NCBI GenBank assembly: GCA_038380795.1
Contig: CM076274.1
Location: forward strand, 17,020,027-17,084,026
Source: Pyrocephalus nanus
Lineage: Eukaryota; Chordata; Aves; Passeriformes; Tyrannidae
Direction of reading: 5' to 3'
Length of the DNA: 64,000 nucleotides
Numbering within the stretch: position 1 is the stretch's first letter; every line of letters begins with the position of its first letter. The position numbers and the translations under genes were made by a program. The notes below the pieces were generated by a model that saw only the letters and a program-made list of their open reading frames with translations, was not told the DNA's origin and did not search any database. Below are positions 23,598 through 35,286 of the stretch, one piece after another.

Positions 23598-24560
23598 AAA
23601 ACTGTAAGATAAGGGCCTGAACTCTAGTTTTAGATAAAAGTTTTAGGAGTCACAATACATAATGCAATGAGCAGAATGCACAGAAACATCGGCCTACTGA
23701 TATTGTACAAGAGACAGAGAAACCTCTGTGTTTGGGTGAGAATGCCCTGAATTGGCACATCTGCCAGCAGAGTGGCAGCAATGCCTTCCTCACTTCCCAA
23801 TGGTTTCCTCTGCATTGGTCAGCAGGGAAATGCTCAGGAAAATGTTTATGCTCAATGTCCAGCTCTGCAGCATCAATCTCAAATTACAAAGCATTTCTCA
23901 TGCAGGATCACAGAAGATGATGCAAAACCAGCTCAGTTCTGTAGTTGCAGGGAAGAAGAAATTCTGGCAATAATGGAAAGACATCATCAATATTATTGTC
24001 ATAAAATGTTTGTAGTTACTACACTGGCAATTTTTCCAAATGGGTTGGCTTAGAGACAAGTCTCTTGCACTGATTACTGAATTATTTTCTTTACAAAAGC
24101 CTAAGTGGCTCTGTTTTCCAGATGAATTGCCTAAAGCCACTTGGTTCAGAGCTTTAGTCCCCTGAGATTCATCTTGGACAGCAAAGAAACGAGACAGATG
24201 AACCCTTAACTACTCTGGGTAGTGGCTTGGCTGATGAGAACACCTTGGGTAAAGTACCTTTGAATTTAAAATAAAGACAGAGGTGAACTGAGGCTAGTAA
24301 AAAGTTAGAAGAAGTCAGAATCAGTATTTGCTAACAATGTATTTTAAACCAAATAAACCTTCCTAAAGAGAATCTCGGGTCCACCACATCTCCCCTCATC
24401 TGGGAGGCAAATTAAGGTCAGTGGGCTGGCAGTGGCACATTCCCAACCCCAGGCACTGCCAGATTTCTTGACCACCCTGTCCTTTCCTGCCCACAAGGAG
24501 CAGCATTTTCTTTATTTGAGCATACAGTAACACATTTTCCCAGCATGTTTTGACCAACAC

Positions 24561-24960
24561 TTACTTTTTTCTTGAAAGGGAGCACCTGTGCTCAGGGAGG
24601 GAAGCTCTTGGCAGCCGCCTGCACATCTGGTGAAAGGTGATGCCGCGCCGCTGGCAGGGACCGGCACAGGGAGAGGCCACAGGGGATAGAAACCCCCTAG
24701 ACACAGGTTTCCATCAGCCTTTGTTAACGTGGGAAAGGCTCCAGGCAGCACAGCAGGAAGCAGCAAAGTCCAGCCCCAAGGGAGATTCGAGACCGGTGTG
24801 TGGTGAGGAGCTGGTTTATGGTGAGGTTTGCTGGGTCGGTGACTCAGGGACTTCCTATCAGGCCTTCAGTGGGCTCTTCTCAAAGCACCCCACACTCGTG
24901 GATGGCAGTGAGCTGAACTGCTCACTGGGGAGGAGAATCACACATGAAGAGACCTTTGGG
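24561..24960. other. GC-richer patch, no gene recognised
   Basis: This block is visibly richer in G and C than its flanks and includes CpG-containing words (GCCGCGCCGC near 24640, GAGACCGGTG near 24790). A 117-residue plus frame spans 24637-24990 with an 84-residue frame on the other strand. Neither product contains a recognisable domain and the plus product ends in a low-complexity Glu/Arg tract. An old, unrecognised repeat or an isolated GC-rich patch are the likeliest readings. Confidence 0.4.
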
Positions 24961-26780
24961 GAAGAGAAAGAGATGGAGAGAGAGAGATGAATGAGGAACA
25001 ATGTTTATCCTTCAAATTTAAACATCCGTGGTTTTTACACAGTATGTTCGAAGCACCTTCATTAAAATAGTCCATCAGATGAAATCCTATTAATCAGAAG
25101 GCTTGGTCAGCTGTGGTTTACTCAGAACTTGTTCTGCTTTCAGTATTTTATCATTAAACACCGTTCTGAGTAATTCAAACCTCACAACACCAAGGGAAAA
25201 ATTGCCCATAATTGACATCTTCAAATGCAAGCAGCTTTTATCACACAAGCATCAGCAAGAACTCACACCACTCTCCTCCACTCTGCTTCTTTATTTACTC
25301 TGCTTTAGAGCTGAATTTCTTCTCTGGGTTTCAGCTGGTAACTTGTCCCTCAGCAAGCCACCCCACAGTATTTATGCTGCATACAGGTCACAAACCCAAA
25401 TGAAGACTTCCCCATGCTACTTTTTTGAGGCCCAAGGCACTCCCCTTGGTGACCATCTCAGCAGGTGACAGCCTATGAAGAGAGGAATTCACAGGCATGT
25501 TCTCTGGCATTCCTGCAGCCCCCTGCCTTATGCAGCAGCCCTGCACAATGCCTCCTCCTCCTCTCTCTTTTGTAAAATGACCTTTCAGGAAAGCAATTTC
25601 CAAAGTGACTAGTGTTGCTGGTGACACACAGCTAGGGGAAACAGAGAACTTGCAGTGATTAGAATAGATCAGATTTATGGACTAACGAGACAGATGATGC
25701 AGCGAAGCAAGGAATGAAATGTAATGAGGCCAAGAAAAAATTAAACACATGCTATACTCCAGCCTAAACAGCAGTGTACAAATAGACAGGGAACACAAAC
25801 AATTCACACAATGTTTAGCAGCATTATAAAGGAAAATCAGAAAAGATCTTGCAGCTCTTACAGACTTCATAATACAGAGTAAAAAATAAGGCTGTAAGGC
25901 AAGTTAAGAAGTGCTGCTGTAACATCTGCATGAAAGACACAAAGAGCCTTTTAATCTCAGGAGCACTTGTTGCCACACTGAAAAATGTGATTTCCAGAAG
26001 GTTCAAACTCAATCCTGAAAGATTCCACAGACACCAGGTTATTTGGGCAGCGTGAACGTTTTTGCAAAGTTAAGCCTGCAAATTACATTAAATCATCCTA
26101 AAGCTTGTGGGATCTGATCACTTTTAGGCATATGACAGATAAGTGCAATAAGGAAGGTGTTTCTGAAAAGGAAAAAAAAAAAATAAATAAAACAGGAACA
26201 AAAGAGGAAGAAAACTGGCTTAGGGGAGAACAGGAATGAGAACCCAAGAGTTTGAACTGGTCCCCAAAAAAGTCTCAGCACTTTGGTGCTGTGGCTGAGC
26301 CACATTTGAGAAAATGCTGTGCCAAAGGACATGCTGGGTTACCAAACCAATGCTGATGGGGGGAATATTTTAATGCAAATAACTTTTTTACTGAGAGAAA
26401 TATCCTTAAAATCGTAAAAATTTTCTTTGTACAATGCTTATACTTCTACTCTGAAAACACTGACATACATGCTTAACTTTATATGCGTTGACTAACTAAA
26501 AACAACTGGAATAACCACGTGCTTCAATTTAACATCTTTAGCTTTACAAAAATCAAGTGGATTGGCACGTTGGTATGTTTTGATGTGTCTTTGGTTCACT
26601 GCACACTTTATGCAGTTGTACTTAGGGCAACAGGAGGAACTGCAGCTCCCAGAAAGCAAAGAGATTTTAAAATATTGTCAGAGGCAGCAAAATTTTCCCA
26701 ACTATCCCTTTTACTTTAGAGGACTAATTTTTAAAGGCCCTCTGTACACACAACACGGTTAAAGTATTTCCTCAAACACA
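24961..26780. other. Non-coding DNA; no gene seen
   Basis: Short unsupported frames, a GA-rich stretch at 24962-24988 and an A-rich tract near 26170-26192. No transposon ends recognised. Confidence 0.55.
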
Positions 26781-27060
26781 GCAATTTATTAACTCTGCTC
26801 CTGACTAGTTTCTTAATTGGGCTCAGAAGTAAAATTATCATTCAGATGTTAGCAGTTTTGCTGTCTGACGTCTAATCTATTTTGAAAGCTTAAACAAATT
26901 CTATAAATATTTAAATTAAATATAATCTGCATTTGCTCAGTGATTTTAATTAAGAATTAAGTTGCTGTTCCTCTGAAAAGTGTAAATGTTTAAAGGCGGT
27001 GTGGTGGCAGGATGATGTTTGGGCATTTAAGATTCTGTGCCATTATTCATATATTTCTCA
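26781..27060. other. Candidate conserved non-coding element
   Basis: Repeat-free AT-rich sequence with clustered homeodomain-like cores (TTAATTAAGAATTAAG, AAATTAAATATAAT) and the octamer-like ATTTGCT. No coding-like frame. Inference from texture only. Confidence 0.35.
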
Positions 27061-27063
27061 ATG

Positions 27064-27117
27064 TATTACAGTCCTTTGAATTTCCTTTTCCTTATTACAG
27101 TCCTTTGAATTTCCTTT
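27064..27117. repeat. Tandem duplication of a 29-base unit
   Basis: The unit starting TATTACAGTCCTTTGAATTT occurs at 27064 and again at 27093, essentially identical over about 25 bases. It looks like a recent slippage or duplication event at the edge of an AT-rich block. Confidence 0.85.
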
Positions 27118-28550
27118 GAATGGCTTCATAGAATGTAAGAAGACAGTAAGAAATAGCTGTGTATCTCTGGAGGCCTGATTTAAAACCCCTAGCTCATAAC
27201 CAACAGGCACTTGCTGATCTAGAAATAAACCTACCAAAAAACCTCAACCCAGCACCCCACAAAAGAGCAATTCACACACACACACAATCACAAGAGGGCA
27301 GGAGATTAACTCTCATTTTGGTCTTTTGATGAGAAAGAGCACAATTTTGACACAAAACTGCATTTTCTCCAGTGGACACTAAGCAACTACGAGTAGCCCA
27401 GACCAATTTTCAAACTGCCATCCATCTAACTTCAATCTTTTCTACCAATTCAGCTGGTGACACCCAGAGTCCCCAGGGTATGAGCACATTGCTGTTTCCC
27501 CACTAAAGAGTCAGCGGAAGCAGTTTTGGATATGTTGGTATTTTAGAACACTTTAAGGAAAGAAAATAGAATAAAGCAAAGCAAAGGCTGCACAATTAAG
27601 CTCTTTGGCAGACAGAAAAATCTGGCAATAAGGTTCACAACCACACTGGAAATTTCATCCCATGGAATTTTGGCACTGGGTACAAAGCAGGAAGTTCTCT
27701 GCCACAAAGGTAGGGCACAGCAAACACATGAAACCCCCAGCAATTCTGCAAGGCTTCAGCTTGGCCCTCTCTCATTCTCCTTTTTCCTGCAGTCCTTTGC
27801 ACAGAGAATGAGACATATGCCAGCATCACCTTTCTCTCTGTCCCTCAGACACCCCTCCTCTGTCGTCAACTCCAATTAGTGTTCCTGATTTATATCCCGA
27901 ATATCACTTGTCATAATTTTAGTGCAGTCAAACAGTTCCACCCCAAATGAGAGGGAGGTTGCTGATGCCTTCTGTTACTGTTGCCATGTGCTTTGCATAA
28001 GAAAGGGAGTGGATTTTTTAAACATCAGGAGACAGAGTTCCTTTCCTGTAACGCCTCAGGGCAGAAGACATCCCTTCCTCAGCACTGAGGATCAGCTGGA
28101 CCTCCCCAAGGTCAGGAGGAGTTTTCTGCCCTCACACAAATGCACCCTTGAGGCCAACAGAGAAGTGGCCCGAGATCCTTTTCTGTAATACACCAAAAAC
28201 TTGTCCCTTTGTAAAGATGGAGCCAGATCCACCTGTGGCAAAGCTGTTTGCTCTGGGGCACTGCTGGGGTTCTCCCTTCTAGACCAGATGATCCACACAC
28301 CACCCTCCAGCCCTGGGACTGGGGTGGTAAGAGGGAAGGGGACCTGGAGCTCTGGGGCCAGGGTGGGTGACAGCAATGTCAGGTCCCCACTTCCCCTCCA
28401 AAACAATGATCTGAAACTCAGCCTGGGCACTAAAAGAGCAGAAAACATCAGAGGGAACACGATGCAAACTAGAGGTATGATCTAAATAGCAGTTTGACCT
28501 GGGAGCCACTGACTGCAGCCAAAACATTTCCATTTAAGGAGCTGTTGTGA
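27118..28550. other. Non-coding DNA, GC-richer in its right third; no gene seen
   Basis: A CA microsatellite lies at 27273-27286. From about 28040 to 28480 the base composition becomes GC-richer, with three overlapping frames (up to 122 residues) on both strands and no domain in any of them. No splice-bounded exon could be argued. Confidence 0.5.
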
Positions 28551-29160
28551 ACCCTACTGTATAATCCTTGTTACCTGTTAACCTTTCCCCAAATAAAAAG
28601 ACTGATTCTGATTGCCTGGTAACAATTACCACCAGTTAAAGCATCCAGTAACTTCGAATTTCTTTATGCTAATGCAACACCATGTTACCACCTATACTTA
28701 TTGCTTTTTTTTATTATTATTATTTCTTATTGTTTAGATGATTACTTTTACTTCCAATTTGTGTCAAACTGCTTTTGAGTCAGAACTGGAATTCAATTCA
28801 CAATGCAGAAAAAAAGTATTTTAATAGGTGCACTGGCTACAAAAGAAACCTTCCAGCATGATTTGCATTTAAACAAGAGTCATCACACAAAGAAAATTAT
28901 CTCCATAATTAGTGATTTGAGCCAATTGTGGCTAATCATAATATGATCAAAAGACTTAGAAGAGACCTCACCTCAGCTACACCTTTGCCTAAGAAAGGAT
29001 TGATGATAGCTGTTGCTCTTCTGATCTAAAATGCTTTGCAATTAAGCGTAATTCATGTGTTTAGCCAGAGAATTTCCAGAGTTGTAGCTTTCTTTGCATG
29101 TTAATAGGAAACATCTTACGTTTAAATATTAGGTTTATGTAAATTTTAGACATTATGATG
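28551..29160. other. Candidate conserved non-coding element
   Basis: AT-rich block with three copies of the hexamer GTTACC or its complement (28570-28575, 28618-28623, 28684-28689). The middle one forms the inverted repeat TGGTAA-CAA-TTACCA at 28617-28631. Homeodomain-like cores CATAATTAGTGATTTG and GGCTAATCATAAT follow. A (TTA)n patch at about 28710-28726 interrupts it. No open frame is coding-like. The element call is inference. Confidence 0.35.
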
Positions 29161-31899
29161 GGTTTAAATCTTAATATAGAAATTACCCAAGGCCATTTTA
29201 ATTCTGAAGGGGTATATTTCAAATGTTTTGATTTCAAATAGACATACCAGGTTTAAGTTAAAAAAGACAAAAAAACCCCAAACAAACAAACACATAAAAC
29301 CACCACCAAGACTTCCCATCCCCTGGAGATGGAACTGATCTGAAGGATTGCCATCAACAAGAACAAGCACAGGTCAGCTTCAAAAATTTGATGCCCAACA
29401 GCACCAAAGCAGATGGGGCAGGAAATAGATTCCAGCTCCCCCACACAACCAGCTCACAGGAGCAAAGGGGTCTTATCCAAAATAGGAGACAGCACCCAGG
29501 CTGAGCAGGATGTCGGGTACATCATCTCAGCTCATCACAAGGCTCAGACACCCACTCCTTCAGTCTCTGTTTTTCACTGGATCCCACTGACCCGCTTGCC
29601 AAAGTGGGAAAACTCTCTGCATGCTGTTTGTGCTGGAGATTTTGACGTGCCAGTTTTACTCAGCACCACAAACCTAACCCACGCTGGTCCCAGGAGGGTC
29701 CAGATGCTCAGCAAGTTTCATCTCCAAACCAGATGTCATGCCACCCAGCAAAGCAGTGCCCCTGCTCAGGGCTGAGCACGATGAACACCCCACACATCCC
29801 CTGGCAGGCTCCCCCACGTGCCCAGCTGAACCCCCTACCCTGTGACAAGGATGGGCTCAGAGCTCAGCTCCCTGGTGCCATGGCCATGGGGCAGGCACCT
29901 GCAGCCCTGCAAGGTCTGGCTTAAACTTCAACTTGACTTTGAACAGGGATTAATTCAGGGAAGCCCTTAAAGATCCCTCTTGCCTTTAGGAACACTCAGA
30001 GCAAGCACAAATCACCAGCGTTTTGTCTTGGCTCCAAAAGTACTTACTTTGTGCTGCCACGAACGACTGCCAAAAGGGAAGGGAGAGGAACTGGGCTCCA
30101 TTAGCCAGACTTCAGTTTTTCATGATCTTCCCAGAAGTCATGGCCCACGCTGCTCTGATGCATCTGTGCAGTCCTCATCCAAGTCTCTGAAAGCTCACGC
30201 TGCAGCCCTGGGGTATCTACAGCTTTTAGTGCTGGGTGACAGCTGTACAGGCAGCAAAAAGGGAGCTGATCCTCCAAAAAGTGTCACTGGGAGGAACGAA
30301 TTCCATGTTTGCTTGCTGTCTTCACAGAATGACACGTGCTGGCCAAGCTGCAGACATCATTTAAGGTGCTGATTCTGAATATATATGCAACGTGGAGGAA
30401 GTGGCATTTCTATCAGCAGGAAACATTTGGGTCAAAGTTAAGACAACTGTTTAGGAATGATCAAGTGTACTTAACCCAGAGTTCAGAGTCACAAGTGTAA
30501 TTTCATCACTATTTAAAAGTTACTGAGCCATCCCTACTACAAGGGGTGTGCTTATTTCTGCCCCTCCAGGTAGGACTCACCAAAATAATTGGCTGAGTGC
30601 TCACAGTGAGGGGAAGACACACCAGGGCCTCTGTTATAGCCACTGCCATCACAAAAAGTCTATTTAATATTTAACAACAGCGAGGCTACACTTTGCACTG
30701 TCAGCTTTAAGACCTAGCCTACCTAGGATGGGAAAAATGCAGCTTATTCAGATTAGCTATTAGTCTTTCAAGAAAGACTCAGGGAAGATTATTTAAGAAC
30801 ACCAAGCACTAACAATTAATAACATCTGAGTCACTGGGCTGGCTTAGTTTTAGATGTAAGGATTTCTCTGTGGATTTTCTCATTTATTAGTATTTTATTT
30901 TTTTTAAGATTAGGACATTATTTTTGTAATTATAGTTGGGAAATAAATATCTTAAGAGAGTTTTCCCCTTTAACACACCATTCCAAAGTTATTTACAGGG
31001 AAAATTATGATGACTTAATATTTGAGTTTCTTCTGGAAAATACTGTTCCTGCAAGGTCAGTACCAGCGAATAATACTCAAAACTCATGGAAATACCTGTC
31101 TTGTGGGGCAGCCAAAATGCTGCAGTCCCTGATGACCTGTGCCACAGGACTAAGAACTGGGCAGCTGCACCTGCCAGCAAAGTTTTCAACATCACCAGTT
31201 TGGGAGGTCCCTGTGCCTGCATTCAGCTGAAAATACCGTGTTTATTTAAAGGTTTTGCGCCACTTCAGAAGGCTGCACCACGTCTCACAGATAAGCAGCA
31301 CTGCAGGGGAAGCAGAGGAAGGGAAAGGACAGGCACTGGGGACAAGGAGTGGCTCCACAGGACATCCATCACGGCATAACAAGCACTGCATGCTTGGCAG
31401 GTTCATTGCTGCACAAAAGGAATTAAGAGCAGCCTTAAGAGCCCCCAGCACATGGGAGCTGCCTAATGCTTGAATTTCACCCCTGGATTTACCGGTGTTT
31501 TAACTGTCCACGTCATGAGTCTCACAACACTCATATTCTGCAATCAAACAGCCAAGTGAAAATTTAATTTTTTCTTTTGATACTGGGGGCAGGGGAGAGA
31601 AGGTTACTCCTCATGGCTGAGAATCAACAACTGAAAACACTACGATGTTAAATGAATAAAACTTACAAAAGTAGCTAAAAGAACCATAAGATCCCTCAGT
31701 GTAGAGGTTCTGAGTCAAGTTTTTTTGAGTGCATGCCAAGACTGCACTGCTCAGAAAACAGATGAACTCTTTGGAAAAAAAACCTTTAATAACTCTTCTG
31801 AAAATAATTTTTATTTCAATTCATTTGGTAAAATTCCCAGTATGGACAGTTGGAGAACACACATCCAATGCCACACTGTGTAGCTGTCCTACAGGACAG
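29161..31899. other. Non-coding DNA with a GC-richer middle; no gene seen
   Basis: Between about 29400 and 30370 frames of 120 and 130 residues are open on the plus strand (29413-29775, 29980-30372), but they lack domains and read as low-information Pro/Ser/His-rich products. The flanks are AT-rich. No repeats were recognised beyond an AAAC-rich patch near 29275-29295. Confidence 0.5.
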
Positions 31900-33300
31900 C
31901 TGCCTGATCAGAGTCCCTAATGGACAGCAGTTATTATATAAGATGAATTAAACATGAAGATTATCTATTTCCATAGTACATTTTAAGTATGTACTTGTAT
32001 GTGATGAAAATTTTATTGCTCGTGCTTGGGAAATAAAAGGGACAGGATGCCTAGTGTTAAAACGAATTTACTAATTGAACTTTAATGAGGCTTGTCAAGC
32101 TTCTTGATGCAGCTTTCTCACATTTAAGGATCATTCAGTGCTCATCTAAAGAGTGAGCCTGCATTAGGATTTAAAGGTAGCAGGGCTGAGTATGCTGGGT
32201 CTGAGGCAAAGTACTTTTCTTTTGAAAATTAGCCAAATGGAATAAGCTATTAGAATTACTTTATGTTATTTTAGATAATGTATATATTTTTTGCATGATT
32301 TCATTTATGAGGGAAAGCTCTAAGGGAAAGGAAGAAATTAAAAAAAAAACCCAACCAGCCAAAATTTTCCCGGTCACTGGCAGATCAAAAGCAACAGGAA
32401 ATTGTAGATTTTAGAAGTATTTTTTCTTTAAAGTTTCCCATTGAAAAAAAAAAAAAAGGTTGTTTAGCCCTTTCAAAAAGAGATCAGTGTGGATGTTCTC
32501 CTCTGCCATCATTCTCCTCCAGGCTGCAGCAGCTCCCCAAACACTGCAGCAGAGCTCCCACAAGAGCCCCAAATATTTTTAACAATAAGCCAGACTTGCC
32601 TCCCTGGTTTCACAGGTCTCTTTGAAAGATTTTTTCCTCTTATTGTCAACGTTTTGCTCTTATATATATCTCCTCCTTTTGCCCCAAGGAGGCTTTTTAT
32701 AGCCACAGAGTCCTGTATTATAGATCTGAAATGCCAAATCTGGCTACAACGTTGAAATGAATTATTCCCATCAGTCCCTATTACAGACTTAGGAATTCAC
32801 ATTGCTATCATCATCAGTAGTGTCAAAATTAATGAATGTACTTTATGCAATTATACAGTTAAATTTAATTACCTTACACCAAACCTGAACGAGGGAAAAC
32901 CACGGCTTCAATCCAGAGAATAGTGTATTATCCACCAATATACAGGAGCACTCCTAGTCTGAGGTTGGGCAGCCACTTTGATGCCTCTGTGGTATCAAAA
33001 GACCTTTTCAATTATGATATATTGCTATCCTTTTAACAAAAGGCACCCCAAAGTAATAAAAAAATCCTCATTTAATTACATCCCCAGCCCTTAAAGCCCA
33101 TTGCTGCTTTGTAAGACTAAAAATTTACTGGATGTTAAATAGGAATATAATTCCAAGGGAAAAATAATGGCAAGGATAAAAGTTTATTCTAGAGGAAAGC
33201 TAGAACTTTACTTAGACTTCATTAACAAAACCCTCTGTGGGTATCTACAAATGTAAAATTAAGATCAAGACCTTAAACAGTTTTTCAGAAAGATGAGCAC
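31900..33300. other. Candidate cluster of conserved non-coding elements
   Basis: Two AT-rich, repeat-poor stretches (about 31920-32330 and 32760-33290) flank a middle with A runs (32341-32350, 32444-32457) and a GC-richer patch (32490-32600). Homeodomain-type motifs are dense, for example GAATTTACTAATTGAAC near 32065 and AAATTTAATTACC near 32860. Frames are short. Whether this is conserved was not testable here. Confidence 0.35.
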
Positions 33301-35247
33301 ATCAAAGCATTCCAAAAAGGAAGAACCCAAGACTTGAAAAGCTGTCAAGAGAGCAGAAGAGAGAAGAAATAAAGGCTAATGAAGTAACTGCAATGCCTGA
33401 AGAAATGTCTGGAATAGGTTTTCCTTTACATTATCATCCTCTGACTGTAAGAGGACTCACAATGAAGCTGAATTCCCTTCATCACATTCAATATTTTATT
33501 ACATAGAGGTGCAGATTTCTGTAAAAACCCATTCCTCCTTTTTTAATCTCCTCTTCACCCTATAACTGAAAGATCTCTTTGCTGCTATTTCAAAGTTATT
33601 TGTCACAATGGGAAATAGAGGAGAAAATACTGCATCCATTCCTGCAAAGCTGCTGAAAGGTGCTTGTAGTCCTGGCACAATCCCTGGGCCAGCTCCAGCT
33701 GCAGGCCCTGCACCTCCACGTTTGTGGATACACCCAGACAGGGAGGTATATCCACCCTCAGGAGCTGCCCTCTCCAAAGAAACCAGCAGCCTGCATGATT
33801 TTTAAAGAAAGCCCATTTTTATCTTGTGTAACACGTGCTAAGTCTGTGGTCTGTGAGTTCTTTCAGAGCCACAGGGTTTGCACCCTACATGGAAAGAGCA
33901 AAATCTTCTGTGGGCATTGGGGATTAATCCTGCTGACTTAGAAAAATCTAATCTCAATCCTGTCCCTGGATACTCATTGCTGTGCTGCCCCCCAGCACAA
34001 CCTGAATTTTAAATGTGCTTGCTGTGAGAATACTGGAAGATGATGGTTTAGTTGCCAGTTTTACTGAGTATAATTCTCTCCAAAATACAACGGTATTTTT
34101 GATGCACGATTATTTGAAAACTCTACTTGCAAGATAAAAGCTAAGTCAACAAAACAGTGCATTTCATTTAGCACAAAGCATTTGGGAACACTACTGGGGA
34201 TGCATATAAAAGTGTTCATTTGTAAGGCACGTGCTGTGTCCGTGTCTGACTGCAGCAGGGATTGCCCTGCACTCAGAATGGCCATGGTTACACCAGGAGC
34301 TCTTTCCAGCAAAGTGGGCTGCAAAGCCTCAAAGCCAGGGAGGAAATCTCCTGGAGCTAGGAGAGCCTTGCCCACATCTCCTGGTCAGGCTCAGGGTCAA
34401 AAATTTCCTTTCTCGGCTCGATTTGTCACCTTGTGGACCTGTGGAAGGAAAGTCCCTGCACCCCAGGAGACAAATTTTCATGGTCCAAATCCAGTTCTTC
34501 AGCCCCTGGTGGCTCAGCACAGAGGAGCAGAGAAGGTGGTGTTCACTCTCTAAGTTCATTTGATATGGGAAAAGAAATATTGTGCAGGGTGAAGGTGATT
34601 CCTTTGCCACTGATGGGAGTTCCTCATCAAGCAGCTGCACAGTCACTTCCCCACTGCCATCTCCCACTGCAAGAGTTTCATAAAGACACTCACACCTGTT
34701 TTGGGGGGCATACTGATAGATAAGATAGCCCTAAAATCATCTTCCCTCCACAGGAGCACAGCAGCACTCCCAATTACCATAAAGTCTATTTTTTTATCTT
34801 AATGCTTAGCAAACCATGAAGCAAACACACACTATCAGAAGCAAAAATACAACCACAGACCAGTGTATTTGCCACTTGGAAATTATGTGATAAGCTGCCT
34901 ACAAGCTCATTACCACCCAGCTTCCAAAATAAATTAGAAATTTTCAAAGCCAGAAAGATGAATAATCAAGGAAATTCTAAAATGTCATTTACTGAGGAAA
35001 TAGAATTATAAAACAATCTTTGCTGCTGCTGCAGATTGACTTCAGCCACTGAATTTATTAACCACTGATAAACATCAATCCAGTTTCCCCCACCCCACCC
35101 CAGCAAAGCAAATCTCTTTGTGCTCACCCCATGCCCCTTATCTGGCTTACTAATGTTGTGCTTAATGCTAACGATGAAAAGAATAATGGGATTCAAAATA
35201 CAGTATTGTTTCTAAACCTTAATAAAAGGAAAGTCAGTGAGTGCAAA
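33301..35247. other. Non-coding DNA; no gene seen
   Basis: Around 34180-34720 several frames of 96-123 residues are open on both strands in GC-richer DNA. They contradict one another in phase and have no domains, so none is called. Confidence 0.5.
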
Positions 35248-35286
35248 CCTGAGTAATTACTTCTACTCAGAAGCAAATTACTCAGG
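35248..35286. repeat. Compact quasi-palindrome, hairpin of 16 paired bases
   Basis: Outer arms CCTGAGTAATT (35248-35258) and AATTACTCAGG (35276-35286) are perfect reverse complements. Inner arms CTTCT (35260-35264) and AGAAG (35269-35273) also pair perfectly around the four-base loop ACTC. Only an A-versus-CA bulge separates the two stems. The total stem is too short for a canonical microRNA precursor. Confidence 0.85.

Larger units (their letters stand above)
20136..24560. other. Non-coding DNA with A-rich simple repeats; no gene seen
   Basis: Contains (AAAAC)n at 20184-20203, a run of 26 A at 21563-21588 and a run of 30 A at 23563-23592. The 133-residue minus frame at 22070-22471 overlaps other frames and shows no domain. 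Confidence 0.55.

Noticed and set aside
35248..35286. MicroRNA precursor
   Set aside because: The hairpin has only about 16 paired bases, well below the roughly 30 needed for a typical precursor.
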